DNA from: a bacterium
Lineage (GTDB): Bacteria; Desulfobacterota; JAPLJL01
Assembly: GCA_028713675.1 (NCBI GenBank)
Contig: JAQTNV010000016.1
Span: forward strand, 1 to 64,000
Length of the DNA stretch: 64,000 bases
Direction of reading: 5' to 3'
Part shown: piece by piece, positions 42,383 through 52,754 of the stretch
Layout of the letters: each line of letters begins with the position of its first letter
How positions within the stretch are numbered: position 1 is the stretch's first letter
Program-made: the position numbers and the translations under genes
The notes under the pieces: generated by a model
Database searches by the model: none
The model's input: only the letters and a program-made list of their open reading frames with translations
What the model was told of the DNA's origin: nothing

Positions 42383-45300
42383 TTATTGGTCTCCTATTAC
42401 TTGTTTAATGACTTCCGCCATTTCCTCAAAACGATAAGGCTTGGCGATAACCCCGCGGAAGCCGTATTTCCGTGGATCCGACATGATCGGGTCGTTGGAG
42501 TAGCCGCTGGAAACGATTACTTTCACCTGGGGATCAATCTCGATTAATTTCTGAACGGCGATTTTGCCTCCCATCCCTCCCGGAATGGTGAGGTCCATTA
42601 TCACCGCGGCGAACGGATGGGACGATTCCCCGGCCTTTTGATAAATCTCGATGGCTTCCTGCCCGTCCTTGGCGAATTCCACCTCATAACCGATTTGTTT
42701 CAACATTCTCCCGGTGACTTTCTGCACCATCAGCTCATCATCCATCACCAAGACCCGCTTGGTCCCGTTGGTCTTTTCGAGCATGGGTTTAGCCTCTTCC
42801 CGGCCGTTTTCCCGGCGGGCAGGAAGATAAACGGAAAAGGTCGCGCCCCGTCCCGGGGTCGAATCCACCGTAATATGCCCTTCATGCCGTTTGATGATCG
42901 AGTAAACCGCCGAAAGACCGAGGCCGCTCGATTCTGGCCGGGTGGTGAAAAACGGGTCGAAGATCTTCGACAGGTTTTCCGGGGTGATTCCCTTCCCCGA
43001 GTCGCGGAAACTGATCTTCACGTATTCCCCTTCCGAAAGATTGTCTCCGAATTCCTTCCCGACTCTCACGTTTTTCGCCCGGACTCCTATTTTTCCGCCT
43101 TCCGGCATGGCTTGGACGGCGTTGATCACCAGGTTGCTGACCACCTGTCCTAATTGACCCGCATCCACCTCCACCGGCCATAGGTTTTCCGGCAAAATAT
43201 ACTCGCATTCCACCCGGGAGCCGGAGAGGGCCATCTGGACGTCGACTTTAATTAATTGTCCGATCGCCATCTGCTTTTTGATCGGGGTTCCGCCCCGGGA
43301 AAAGGTAAGTAATTGTTGGACCAGGCCGCTGGCCCGGTGGGAAGCGGTCTCCACGTCTTTTAACAGTTCATGCATCTCACTCTGGGAATCGGTGGTGTTT
43401 AAGGCCACGGAGACATTCCCCAGGATCGCGGCCAGGAGATTATTGAAATCGTGAGCGATCCCCCCGGACAATACCGCGAGGGACTGGAGCTTTTCGTTCT
43501 TCAGCAGTTCCTCTTCCATCTTCTTCTTTTCGGTAATATCCCGGGAAATCAGCAATATGTTAAAACCGTCGGGCTTTTCGATCAGGTCGGCGGTAGTTTC
43601 CAGTTGACGAATCTCTCCATACTTGTCGATAATCCGGTAGATTAACCGCTCGGGATTTTTCCCATGTTTCAGGCGGGCAAGCTCCTCGTCGGGGGAAAAG
43701 ATGAACTTCATAATCGCCGGCAGGATTTTGTCCCGGTCTTCCGGATGAATAAAATCAAGGGAATTGTTCCCGATAAGCTCATCGGGTTTAAAACCCAAAC
43801 GCTTATAGGAACTGCTCGCGTAAGTAAATTCCCCCGTCTCGTTGATAATAGTGATGAAATCGGAGGTGTTTTCCGAAATCAGACGTAAACGCTCCTCGCT
43901 CCGATGCAGAGCTTCTTCCGCCTTTTTGCGATCGGTAACATCACGAGAAACAAACAAAATATTAAAATCCCCGGTTTCATTGTTTGGCACAATATTTGTA
44001 GTTGATTCCAGGTAATGAATATTCCCGGATTTATCATCAACCCCGTAAATATAACGATCAGAATTTCCTTCTTTTAACATCCTATCCAAATCCTCTTTTT
44101 CCACTTGAATCAATAATTGCAATAACGAGTTGATTTTTTCCTTATCAACCGCGCTCACAAAATCCAATACCGGTTTTCCGACAATTTCTTTGAGATCGTA
44201 ACCAAGCAGCTGGTGGGAAGGGCTGGCATAAAGCATTATCCCTTTCCGATTGATTATGTTGATGAAGTCCGAGGCATTTTCCGTAATCAGGCGGAAGCTC
44301 TCCTCACTCCGGCGCAGGGCTTCTTCCGTATTTTTGCGCTCGGTTATATCCTGTCCCTGGGCAATGGTGGAAAGCAGTGTCTTGCCATCCTCGCCGTATA
44401 CGTTCGCCGAATTCCAGAGTACCCAACGCACTTCCCCGGTCTTGCGTTGGATCGGGATCTCCACCGTCTCCCAGAACTTCCCCGTAGCCGTACGATCAAT
44501 CTCCAATAGGGAAGACTCCTTGCTCTCCGCGGGGAAAAGCATCTCCAGGTCCCGGCCGATTACCTCCCCGACGGCATAACCGGTCATCCGCTCAAAAGCC
44601 CGGTTGAATCGAGTGATTTTCCTGGCCGGATCCCAGACAATTACCGGAGCGTTGGAATACGCCAACAGCTTTTCCAGATAATCCCGGGTCGTCCGCAGTT
44701 CCTCTTCCGCCTGTTTACGCTCGGTGTTGTCATGAAAAAATCCCATCAAATATTTTTTCCCAGCACTTGTAACGATTGTAGAATTAATGTCGGCATATAA
44801 AACAGTGCCGTCTTTTCTCTTTACGGGTAAATCCCGAGCTGAAACTATTTCTCCTTTGGCCTGCTTCTCAAATTGAGCGATAACATAGGGAATATCTTTT
44901 TCCGGATGAATATCCATCACCCCTAAATTATGAATTTCTTCCGGGCTGTAGCCGAGCATCCGGCAAATCGCGTTATTACCCATAAGAAATGTCTTCTTCT
45001 CTATATCGGCTACCATTATTCCATCTCCGGCACTATCAAAAATATTTTCGAACCTTTCCGCTGATTCCCTTACTCTCTCCTCCGCCTTCTTCCTCTCGGT
45101 AATATCCCGGACGATGGCCTGCAAAGCCTGCTTTCCTCCGATTTCGATCCGGCTGAGCAAAACCTCGGCTGGAAACACCGTCCCATCAATGCGTTGATGC
45201 AGCCATTCAAAGGATTGGCCGCCAGTCGTGAACGCCGCTTCAATGCGTTCCTGGGCAGCGGTCATTGAATCCTTGCCATCCGGCTGGATTGGTGGCGATA

Positions 45301-46318
45301 ACTCGCTGGGATGTTTGAAAATGAATTGATCACGGGATGAGCAACCGAAAACATTAAGAGTAGCCCGATTGCAATCCAGAAATCCCTGGCGGTCCAAGGT
45401 CATGATCGCGTCCCGGGACGATTCGAACATGGCGCGGAACTTGTCTTCGCTTTCCCGCAAGATGTTTTCCATCCGCTTGCGCTCGCTGACATCCCGGGCC
45501 AGGCTTAAAACCGACGCCACCCGGCCGTCTTCAAAAATCGGGACAGCGTTTATCTCAATTTCAACGATTTTGCCCTGGGAGTTGCGGACCTTCAGATTCA
45601 GGCCATCAACCGAATGACCCTGGCGCAGTCCATCAGCGAGGCTAACCAACTCTTCCTGGTTGTCTCCGGCAAAGTAATCCAGGTAACTCTTCTTTTTAAG
45701 TTCCCCGAGTGAAACATCGAAAACCTTGAGTACAGCGGGATTCGCGTCCAGAAAAGCCCCATTCACATCGTTGATGTAAATATAATCCGGGCTGTTGTTG
45801 AAAACCGAGCTATATTTTTCCTCGCTTAGCCTCAGCCTTTCGGCGATGCGCTTGTTCTCGGTGATGTCCCGCATCACATGAACCGAACTGACGACCCGGC
45901 CGGAATCGTCAAGTATCGGGCTGGTGGAAACGAGAAAATCTTTTTTCAGACCGGGATGACTGATTTCTGCCGAATGCGCTTTGCCGTCCGCCATAGTTTG
46001 CTGATGAACGCAAGTTCTAATCGGACAGTCGGTCCCGTGGATTAATCGAAAACATTGTTTGCCGATAATTTCTTTGAATGGAAGTCCCAGCATTTTGCTG
46101 GTCGCCATATTTACTCGCGCAATTCGATGATCCAGGTTAATCAGCATTACCGAATCTTCCATGGCATCAAACGTTGTTCTCCATTCATCCGAGGCATGCT
46201 TCAGTTTTCCAACCATTTCCTTCCGCCGGATGATATCGCGTTCGACAGCCGTCCCTTTTAACAAGCGTGGATTTTTATTTAATATTTTCCCGTCTTTTTT
46301 CTTTTTTCCCGGCATCAT
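42383..46318 (-). CDS. Hybrid histidine kinase with seven PAS domains
   Basis: The 1311-residue cytoplasmic kinase has seven PAS domains in series, each ending in a DITERK- or DVSERK-like linker. The first contains CPIRTC, which might hold a cofactor or disulfide. An H-box follows (LSGGIAHDFNNLLAAILGNV), then an ATPase domain ([51 protein letters not shown]), and a C-terminal receiver (VLVMDDELMVQ, Asp in VIMDLTIPGGMGG, Lys in VIAKPYR). No membrane segments are visible, so it senses internal signals. The second PAS is nearly identical to the first PAS of the kinase at 54819. AAGGAG precedes the ATG. Confidence 0.92.
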   Translation of the reverse strand: MMPGKKKKDGKILNKNPRLLKGTAVERDIIRRKEMVGKLKHASDEWRTTFDAMEDSVMLINLDHRIARVNMATSKMLGLPFKEIIGKQCFRLIHGTDCPIRTCVHQQTMADGKAHSAEISHPGLKKDFLVSTSPILDDSGRVVSSVHVMRDITENKRIAERLRLSEEKYSSVFNNSPDYIYINDVNGAFLDANPAVLKVFDVSLGELKKKSYLDYFAGDNQEELVSLADGLRQGHSVDGLNLKVRNSQGKIVEIEINAVPIFEDGRVASVLSLARDVSERKRMENILRESEDKFRAMFESSRDAIMTLDRQGFLDCNRATLNVFGCSSRDQFIFKHPSELSPPIQPDGKDSMTAAQERIEAAFTTGGQSFEWLHQRIDGTVFPAEVLLSRIEIGGKQALQAIVRDITERKKAEERVRESAERFENIFDSAGDGIMVADIEKKTFLMGNNAICRMLGYSPEEIHNLGVMDIHPEKDIPYVIAQFEKQAKGEIVSARDLPVKRKDGTVLYADINSTIVTSAGKKYLMGFFHDNTERKQAEEELRTTRDYLEKLLAYSNAPVIVWDPARKITRFNRAFERMTGYAVGEVIGRDLEMLFPAESKESSLLEIDRTATGKFWETVEIPIQRKTGEVRWVLWNSANVYGEDGKTLLSTIAQGQDITERKNTEEALRRSEESFRLITENASDFINIINRKGIMLYASPSHQLLGYDLKEIVGKPVLDFVSAVDKEKINSLLQLLIQVEKEDLDRMLKEGNSDRYIYGVDDKSGNIHYLESTTNIVPNNETGDFNILFVSRDVTDRKKAEEALHRSEERLRLISENTSDFITIINETGEFTYASSSYKRLGFKPDELIGNNSLDFIHPEDRDKILPAIMKFIFSPDEELARLKHGKNPERLIYRIIDKYGEIRQLETTADLIEKPDGFNILLISRDITEKKKMEEELLKNEKLQSLAVLSGGIAHDFNNLLAAILGNVSVALNTTDSQSEMHELLKDVETASHRASGLVQQLLTFSRGGTPIKKQMAIGQLIKVDVQMALSGSRVECEYILPENLWPVEVDAGQLGQVVSNLVINAVQAMPEGGKIGVRAKNVRVGKEFGDNLSEGEYVKISFRDSGKGITPENLSKIFDPFFTTRPESSGLGLSAVYSIIKRHEGHITVDSTPGRGATFSVYLPARRENGREEAKPMLEKTNGTKRVLVMDDELMVQKVTGRMLKQIGYEVEFAKDGQEAIEIYQKAGESSHPFAAVIMDLTIPGGMGGKIAVQKLIEIDPQVKVIVSSGYSNDPIMSDPRKYGFRGVIAKPYRFEEMAEVIKQVIGDQ

Positions 46319-46688
46319 TTACTCCTTAATTTTCTCTGATATGTCTGGTCTTTTTTAGCAAGGAGCAGGGAGCATGGCGCATAGGGTTTACCCCAAAACC
46401 AGAAACCTGGATTCCTGCTTTCCTTCGATCATACTCAGGACAAGTCGCAGTAATGACGTTATGATTTTTCATTCGTCTTTTATTGTTTGGTTTTCACTCC
46501 GCATATCTCAGCAAGGTTGAAGCCTTGCCCTACATTTCCCCTTGGACCCTCGAACCCTATTTTCTTTCTTCGCAGCCTAAAGGCTGCGGCTACCTTGGAC
46601 TCTATTTTTTCTCTGCTCTTACCCTTGAACCCTGGAACCCTGTTTTTTTTCCATTCCGCAATCCGCATTCCGCAATCCGCAATTACCG
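46319..46688. repeat. Repeat block, partly duplicated near 57.9-58.1 kb
   Basis: The block holds GGAGCATGGCGCATAGGG and CCAGAAACCTGGATTCCTGC words that recur at 57950-58060 upstream of the other multi-PAS kinase. It also has GTAG hairpins at 46511-46533 and 46571-46593, and CAATCCGCATTCCGC words. No gene is visible. Confidence 0.65.
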
Positions 46689-48584
46689 TTATTCTCCCGT
46701 TGGGAGAAAAACGGTAAATCTCGTTCCTTCCCCGACCTTGCTGTCCACCTCGATCCGACCTTTATGCTTCTCGACAATCCCATAGGCCACCGAAAGACCG
46801 AGCCCGGTTCCCTCTCCGGGGGCCTTGGTGGTAAAGAACGGATCGAAAATCCGGGGAAGATTCTCTTCCGGAATCCCGGCGCCGGTGTCATTTATCTCCA
46901 CTCCCACATTTCCGTCCTGGGCGAAGGTCCTGATCCTGATCTCGCCCCGCTTGGGAATCGCCTGGGCGGCGTTGACCAGGAGGTTTAAAAACACCTGGTT
47001 CAGTTCCCCGGGTATACCCATGACGCTGGGAATGTCGCCGAATTCCCGAATTACTTCGGCTTTATACTTGAGCTCGTTATTGATTACCGTCAGGGTCTCT
47101 TCAAGCCGTTCGTTCAGGCTAACCGGCTCGGGCTTTCCCGAATCCGCCCGGGCAAAGGCCTTGAGGTTTTTCACGATCTTGGAAACCCTCTCTGTCCCCT
47201 GCCGGGTTTCGTCCACCAGCCTCCCAAGGTCCAAGACCAACCCGTCAAGATTCATCTTCCGCCCGAGTTCGTCCAGCTCCCGGGCCAACCCGGCGATTTT
47301 CACCCGGTCGTTTTTTTTCCAGGCGGAGAGGAACTCCGTCTGCCGGGAAATCAACCCGAGTAGATCCTGAAAATACTCATGGAGGGAATTCAGGTTCGAC
47401 TGGATATATCCGATCGGGTTGTTGATCTCATGGGCCACCCCCGCGGCCAACTGGCCCAGGCCGGCCAGTTTTTCCGATTGGATCAACTGGGCCTGGGCGT
47501 GCTTCAACTGCGCGTTCGATTTTTCCACATCGCCTAATGCTCGGGAAAGTTCGCGGGTTCTTTCCTTCACCCGCGACTCGAGTTTTTCATGCGACTTTTT
47601 AAGGTCATCAGTGATCCGGGCATTTTCGATCGCCACCGCGATATGGGGGCCGAAGGAAAGCAGAAGCCCAAGGTCGGATTCCGAAAAAGCTCGGCCGTCT
47701 TTACGGTTGATCACCTCGATCACCCCCACCACCTTCCCCCGTACGAGAAGTGGGGCAGCCAAGAGCGAGCGGGTCTGAAAACCGGAGTTCCGGTCAAAGT
47801 TTTTATCGAAGCGGGAATCCCGGGAGGTATCGGGGACGAGGAGAGGCATCCTTTCCGCCGCCACCCACCCGGCGACTCCCTGACCAAGCTTGATGGTCTG
47901 GTGTTCAAGTTTTTCCGCCCTAGGTCCCAAAGCCACCGCGATCCTGAGTTCCTGACCGCTCTCGTCCAAAATCATTAATGAAGAAGCCTCGGCCTGGAGC
48001 AGGTTCTGGGTATGCTCCATTACCAGGTTTAAAAGGGGGTCGAGTTCCAGCGTGGAGGTAATCGTGGTGGAGATCCGCCCGATCAGCTCCAACTGGCGGA
48101 CCTGGCCGACGAGTTCGCCCACCAAGCGGCGGTTTTCCGCCCGGAGATCGAACTTTTCCCTCCCCCGGCGGACGGCGTTCGCCAAGTCTTCCGGCTGAAT
48201 AGGCTTGACCACATAATCGTATGCCCCCGAATGAATGGCTTCGACCGCAGTGTCTAGGCTGGCATGGGCGGTGATGATAAGAACCGAGGTGTCCGGGCAG
48301 ATCTCCAGGAACTGGGGCAGGATCTTGATCCCGTTTTCATCCCCGAGAAACAGATCAAGGAGGACCACCCCGGCCGGATTTGCCCGGAAAGCCTCGATCG
48401 CTTCCGTGACTGTTCCGAAGGCGGAAACCCGGTAGCCGGCCTTGCGTAATATTTCGGAATATACCTCCCGCAAAAAAAGATCATCATCCAATATCAAAAC
48501 ATCAAAAGACAGTTTCGAGTTTCGAGTTTCGGGTTTCGGGTTGTCAGTTTCGAGTTTCTGGTTCATTTCGTTAGGAACGCTCAT
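46689..48584 (-). CDS. Receiver-GAF-histidine kinase
   Basis: The 631-residue protein has a receiver (VLILDDDLF, Asp in [13 protein letters not shown], Lys in YVVKPIQ), then a GAF domain ([37 protein letters not shown]). A coiled coil, an H-box ([20 protein letters not shown]) and an ATPase domain ([53 protein letters not shown]) follow. It should pass phosphate on to another receiver. Residues 1-26 ([20 protein letters not shown] region) come from repeat DNA, like those of the gene at 41519, so the true start is uncertain. Confidence 0.88.
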   Translation of the reverse strand: MSVPNEMNQKLETDNPKPETRNSKLSFDVLILDDDLFLREVYSEILRKAGYRVSAFGTVTEAIEAFRANPAGVVLLDLFLGDENGIKILPQFLEICPDTSVLIITAHASLDTAVEAIHSGAYDYVVKPIQPEDLANAVRRGREKFDLRAENRRLVGELVGQVRQLELIGRISTTITSTLELDPLLNLVMEHTQNLLQAEASSLMILDESGQELRIAVALGPRAEKLEHQTIKLGQGVAGWVAAERMPLLVPDTSRDSRFDKNFDRNSGFQTRSLLAAPLLVRGKVVGVIEVINRKDGRAFSESDLGLLLSFGPHIAVAIENARITDDLKKSHEKLESRVKERTRELSRALGDVEKSNAQLKHAQAQLIQSEKLAGLGQLAAGVAHEINNPIGYIQSNLNSLHEYFQDLLGLISRQTEFLSAWKKNDRVKIAGLARELDELGRKMNLDGLVLDLGRLVDETRQGTERVSKIVKNLKAFARADSGKPEPVSLNERLEETLTVINNELKYKAEVIREFGDIPSVMGIPGELNQVFLNLLVNAAQAIPKRGEIRIRTFAQDGNVGVEINDTGAGIPEENLPRIFDPFFTTKAPGEGTGLGLSVAYGIVEKHKGRIEVDSKVGEGTRFTVFLPTGE

Positions 48585-48686
48585 TTGGTTTCTTTGGTTT
48601 CTGGTTTCTGGTTTCTTGTTAAATACCTTGGGTATCTTTTTCTTTTTTTTCTAACTCGAAACTCGAAACTACAAACTCGAAACTAT
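48585..48686. repeat. Short repeat spacer
   Basis: TTTGGTTTCTGGTTTCTGG and CTCGAAACTCGAAAC words between two regulator genes. Confidence 0.5.
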
Positions 48687-49190
48687 TTATATAAGGATGT
48701 TTCCCTTCTCGTCCTTCTCTACCATACCGATTCCCGGGTGCTCCAACTCCAGGTCTTTCAGGATCTGCTTTTGTTTATTAACCTCCGCGGACAGGGCCCG
48801 GTTTTCGCGCTGGATCTTGAGATGCTCCAGGGCCAGGCGGATCGTGATCCGCAGATCCTGGTCGTCCCAGGGCTTGGTCAGGAACCGGTAAACCCCCGCC
48901 GAATTGATGGCCTCAATCGCCGCCTCCATGTCGGCATGACCGGTCAGGATAATCCGGATGGTATCCGGGTAATCGGCGGCGACCCGTTTCAGGAACTCGA
49001 CGCCGTCGTGCACCGGCATCTTGTAATCGCTGATTATGAGGTCGATCGGGCTCGCATAAAGCTTGTTTAATCCCTCCATCGCGGAGCCGGCGATCAAAAC
49101 CTCATATGACTCCTTCCGAAGCGACCGGGCCAGGGCATTCAAGACGTTCACCTCATCATCAACCAAGAGGACTTTATATGCCTTTTCCAT
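48687..49190 (-). CDS. Stand-alone response regulator
   Basis: The 167-residue protein has a receiver (VLLVDDEVNV, phospho-Asp in LIISDYKMPVHDG, switch IILTGHAD, Lys in FLTKPWDD), a coiled-coil segment (HLKIQRENRALSAEVNKQKQ) and a short acidic end. There is no output domain. It may act by protein contact, for example with the kinase at 46689. A sigma-54 promoter lies 91 bases upstream of the start codon. Confidence 0.88.
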   Translation of the reverse strand: MEKAYKVLLVDDEVNVLNALARSLRKESYEVLIAGSAMEGLNKLYASPIDLIISDYKMPVHDGVEFLKRVAADYPDTIRIILTGHADMEAAIEAINSAGVYRFLTKPWDDQDLRITIRLALEHLKIQRENRALSAEVNKQKQILKDLELEHPGIGMVEKDEKGNILI

Positions 49191-49693
49191 TTCCCACCCC
49201 CAATCTGGTTTATCTGTTTTTTTTAGTTTCTTTAGTTTCTTTGGTTTTCATTCCGCAATCCGCATTCCGCAATTTATATGAGCAATGCTTGTGCCAGGTA
49301 TAAATAGACTGGGTAAAAACTGTCACCGACGGTGATAATGTTTGATGGAGCCCTGACATCCGGGTCACAATTTACCCAGGGAGTCACAATCGACCCATGC
49401 AAACATCTGTTTCGGGTTTCTAGTTTCTGGTTTCGGATTGTCAGTTTCGAGTTTCTGGTTTCGAGTTTCGAGTTTTAAATCTAATTTATTAATCTGATTT
49501 TCTTGGTCTTTTTGGTTCATTTGAATCTTTTTGATTAACCGGAATCTAAAAACAACTTTTTATTCCCTTGTTTTAACTAGAAAATAGAGACGAGAAACTC
49601 AAAACTTGGTTTTCCCTTCTTTTATTTCAACTCGAAACTGTCTTCATCGTTTTTATTCAGTACTTCTTTGTTGCCTTAAACCCGAAGCTGTTT
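49191..49693. repeat. Sigma-54 promoter region and repeat block
   Basis: Next to the gene lie TTTCTTTAGTTTC and CAATCCGCATTCCGC words. Then comes the sigma-54 promoter (49281-49297), followed by a possible activator region with GGGTCACAATTTACCC at 49360-49375 and a second GTCACAATCGACCC. From 49409 to 49690 only CTCGAAAC-type words are seen. Confidence 0.6.
49281..49297 (-). promoter_or_regulatory. Sigma-54 promoter
   Basis: On the minus strand CTGGCACAAGCATTGCT matches TGGCAC-N5-TTGCT. It drives the response regulator at 48687. Confidence 0.8.
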
Positions 49694-49939
49694 TTATTGT
49701 CCGCTGAACAATCTCCACACCAGAACCGCCCCGATCGCCAAAGCAAAAAGGACCGGATAAAGCACCTCCTTGCTGAAAATCTGCCTTTCCAACCTCCGGC
49801 GGCGGTGATGGCGCCTTCCGATTGCGGAATGCGGATTTCGGATTGCGGATTGGCTATTTGTTATTTCGGCCTGTCCGTTACCTTGATCAGTCAGGGATTG
49901 ATCGTTCTCAATCGTTGAGGTGATTTCTTTGCTCTCCAT
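49694..49939 (-). CDS. Small membrane protein with a repeat-encoded insert
   Basis: The 81-residue frame has GGAG 7 bases before the ATG and a C-terminal membrane helix (VLYPVLFALAIGAVLVWRLF) after a basic stretch (RRHHRRRRLERQ). The middle, NSQSAIRNPHSAIG, is exactly what the CAATCCGCAATCCGCATTCC repeat encodes, so repeat DNA has entered the gene in frame. I do not recognise a family. The good ribosome binding site, the basic residues before the helix and the open frame argue for a real gene. Confidence 0.5.
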   Translation of the reverse strand: MESKEITSTIENDQSLTDQGNGQAEITNSQSAIRNPHSAIGRRHHRRRRLERQIFSKEVLYPVLFALAIGAVLVWRLFSGQ

Positions 49940-50215
49940 CTGTTTTCTCCGGTTTTTTTAGTCTCTGATCTTGGGCCATTGTTAGCAAAGGGCATAGGGT
50001 TGAGAGCAAAGGGTTAAAGAACGAATCTGGATTCCCGCTCCCGCGGGAACGACGTTATGATTTTTCATTCCGCATTCCGCAATCCGCAATTCCCTAGACC
50101 CCTCGAACCCTTTCTTCGCAAGGCTGAAGCCTTGCCCTACTTGAATTACGCAACCTAAAGGTTGCGGCTACCAACTTTCTTCGTTTTTCATTCCGCAATC
50201 CGCATTCCGCAATCA
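49940..50215. repeat. Repeat block with two GTAG hairpins
   Basis: The block holds GGATTCCCGCTCCCGCGGGAA at 50030-50050, GTAG hairpins at 50118-50140 (GCAAGGCT stem) and 50149-50171 (CGCAACC stem), and CAATCCGCATTCCGC words. Confidence 0.6.
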
Positions 50216-52303
50216 TCAATTCTGTATGACTCTTTCGAGTGTTTCCTGCAGTTCCTTCACCGTATATGGCTTTACCATCACGCCGATAAATCCGTAATTT
50301 TTATAATTGGACATGAGGTCTTCGTCGGAATATCCGCTGGAAACGATCAATCTGGCCTTCGGATCAATTTCATTGATAATCCCGGCCGCTTCTTTTCCTC
50401 CCATTTTGCCCGGAACGGTCAGGTCCATGATCGCCGCGGCATAATTCTTTCCGCTTTCCTTCGCTTTTCGATACATTTCGATGGCCTCTTCCCCGCAGAC
50501 GGCAAAATCAACCCGGTAATTCATGAAACCCAGCAGGCGGCCGAGGGTCTTCCTAATGCTCTCTTCGTCGTCCATCACCAGGACTTTGCCTTTCCCATTT
50601 TCAGTTTGGCCATCGCCCGGGCTGATCATTTCAACCCTGGCTTCTTCATCCGAAGCCAGGGCCGGCAGGTAAACCTCAAAGATGGTCCCTTCCCCCACTC
50701 TGGATCCAACATCTATATGCCCGCCGTGGTTCTTGATAATCGAGAAAGTGACCGCCAGCCCCAGCCCGCTCCCTTCTTTCTTGGTGGTGAAGTAAGGGTC
50801 GAATATCCTGGCCAGGTTTTGCTCGGGTATGCCCTCCCCCTCGTCCTTCACGGATACCCTTACGTACCGGCCCGGTTTCAAATTCGGCGCCGATTCTTCG
50901 CCCGCGACAATATTCTCGCCCCGGATCTCGAGAATCCCTCCTTTATTCATGGCCTGCTTGGCGTTGATCACCAGGTTCTCGAAAACCTGGTAAATCTGCC
51001 CGGCATTGGCCTCGATGGGCCAGAGGTTGTCCGATATGACGAAACGAGGGGCGACACTCGATCCGCTGAGAATAAAACCGGTCACCTCCCGCAGAAGGCC
51101 GGCCAGGGAGGTGAATTCCCGGGCCTGGTTCCCGCCCCGGGCGAAAAGCAGTAACTGCCGGATCAGGTCCCGCGCCCGAAGCGAGGCCTGCTCGGCGTCC
51201 ATGATCGGCTCCAGGGCTTCCTCTCCCGGCTTGATCATGTTCCGGGCAATGGAGATGTTGGCCATGATCCCGGTGAGGATGTTGTTGAAGTCATGCGCGA
51301 TTCCCCCCGCCAACAGCGAAAGCGACTCGAGCTTGCTGGTTTTCAACAATTCCTTTTCCATCCGCCGATGGTCAGTAATATCAATAAAAGTCCCCTCAAT
51401 TCCCCCCGACCGTTCGGGTACATCCTTTACCAGGTGGGCATTGGCCAGGGCCACGAATTTTTCATTCGTGATTTTTTTAGCGTTTATCAGGTAGTTCTTG
51501 ATCAATCCTTTGGCCTTGAATTCTTCCAAATATTGTTTCCGGTCATCCGGGTTTTGCCAGAAATCTGGCAGTTTTTCTCCCTTCAGATTTTTTTCAATAT
51601 CGAAGCCGAGGATGCGATTGAACGCCTTGTTGTGCTCGAGCAAAACACCTTCCATAGTGCAACGGTAATATGCTTCATCCATACGGGTAACGATTTCACG
51701 ATACTTTTGTTCGCTATCCAGCAGTTCTTCCCCATGCTTTTTAATTTCGGTGATATCGCGCTCGGTGGAGGCAATCGCGATTACTTTTCCCTCGTCGTCT
51801 ACCAGTTTCGTTACCGTCAGCCAGACGTCTAACAAGCGCCCGTCTTTGGTCAACCGCTGGGTCTCGAACGAGGAGACCTTTTCACCTGCAAAGATCCGGC
51901 GGGTAAATTCCTCTTGTTCTGCCACTTTAAGGGGTGAGGCGAGTTGCCATATTTTCATCTGTAGCGCCTCTTGTTCACTGTAACCAAACATCTGTTCGGC
52001 GCCGTGATTCCAGGCAAGGATCTTTCCTGCTGAATCTTGTATCGTAATCGCATCATTCGAGTCACACACTACCGTAGCTAAGCGCCTTAGATCCCCACCT
52101 TTATTCAAGAATTCTAATGATTTATTAAGGTTTGCAATTCGGGCAAGATTCTCCAATTTAGTCAGACTCTTTCGCAAACCGGCTAATTCGTCTAGAAGCT
52201 CAGGCTTGGACATGTTTTTATCTTTGGGCATTGGGCAAAGATATTTCTTTCCCTTGGGTTTCAAGGATTTTTTCTTTGAGTGGGAGATTTTATTCTTTTT
52301 CAT
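50216..52303 (-). CDS. Hybrid histidine kinase with two PAS domains
   Basis: The 695-residue protein starts with a lysine-rich segment and a coiled coil. Two PAS domains follow (ITIQDSAGKILAWNHGAEQMFG and AYYRCTMEGVLLEHNKAFNR), then an H-box (LLAGGIAHDFNNILTGIMAN), an ATPase domain (NAKQAMNKGGILE, KDEGEGIPEQNLARIFDPYFTT, GSGLGLAVTFSIIKNHGG), and a receiver (VLVMDDEES, Asp in AIMDLTVPGKMGG, Lys in VMVKPYT). It is a paralogue of the kinase at 42383, with the same C-terminal layout. There are no membrane segments. Confidence 0.9.
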   Translation of the reverse strand: MKKNKISHSKKKSLKPKGKKYLCPMPKDKNMSKPELLDELAGLRKSLTKLENLARIANLNKSLEFLNKGGDLRRLATVVCDSNDAITIQDSAGKILAWNHGAEQMFGYSEQEALQMKIWQLASPLKVAEQEEFTRRIFAGEKVSSFETQRLTKDGRLLDVWLTVTKLVDDEGKVIAIASTERDITEIKKHGEELLDSEQKYREIVTRMDEAYYRCTMEGVLLEHNKAFNRILGFDIEKNLKGEKLPDFWQNPDDRKQYLEEFKAKGLIKNYLINAKKITNEKFVALANAHLVKDVPERSGGIEGTFIDITDHRRMEKELLKTSKLESLSLLAGGIAHDFNNILTGIMANISIARNMIKPGEEALEPIMDAEQASLRARDLIRQLLLFARGGNQAREFTSLAGLLREVTGFILSGSSVAPRFVISDNLWPIEANAGQIYQVFENLVINAKQAMNKGGILEIRGENIVAGEESAPNLKPGRYVRVSVKDEGEGIPEQNLARIFDPYFTTKKEGSGLGLAVTFSIIKNHGGHIDVGSRVGEGTIFEVYLPALASDEEARVEMISPGDGQTENGKGKVLVMDDEESIRKTLGRLLGFMNYRVDFAVCGEEAIEMYRKAKESGKNYAAAIMDLTVPGKMGGKEAAGIINEIDPKARLIVSSGYSDEDLMSNYKNYGFIGVMVKPYTVKELQETLERVIQN

Positions 52304-52754
52304 CCTGATAAAAATTTCTTTAATTACAGAGTATTTATTATATGTTTAAGGTAAATGCTTGCAAATATCATTCCATTCAGTATCGATTATATATAACATA
52401 TTAATTTTTATAAATAAATTATATATATTTATTTATATTATAAATCATTTAATTAATAAAAAAAAACAACAGAAATTCCTGAATAATTCCATATAATTAT
52501 CAATGATTTCAATATGTTATATTTATATTGATGAAATTTTCAACAGGTATAGCAAAATCATATAGGATTAGATGTTAAATTCGGATTAGGGGCCGATTGA
52601 GGAGTGAAAAATAGGTAGCCGGCAGCCAATGACAAGTAGCCGGCAAACAAAGGAAATCAGGATAATGATTGGAACAGATCTGATTTTAGAGAGAATGGGG
52701 CTTATTATTTCTTTTCGTAGTGCGACTTTTTAGGGTAGATCCTTTGAACTCTAT
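52304..52754. other. Very AT-rich intergenic region
   Basis: Positions 52310-52560 are far richer in A and T than the rest of the window, with TATATATTTATTTATATTATAA-like runs and no gene. The remainder (52560-52754) holds two GTAGCCGGCA copies at about 52615 and 52641. It could be a promoter region for the kinase on the left, a nucleoid-protein site, or recently acquired DNA. Confidence 0.5.

Noticed and set aside
52589-52740. 22-codon plus-strand frame at the right end of the AT-rich gap
   Set aside because: Weak ribosome binding site, no recognisable features and too short to support.
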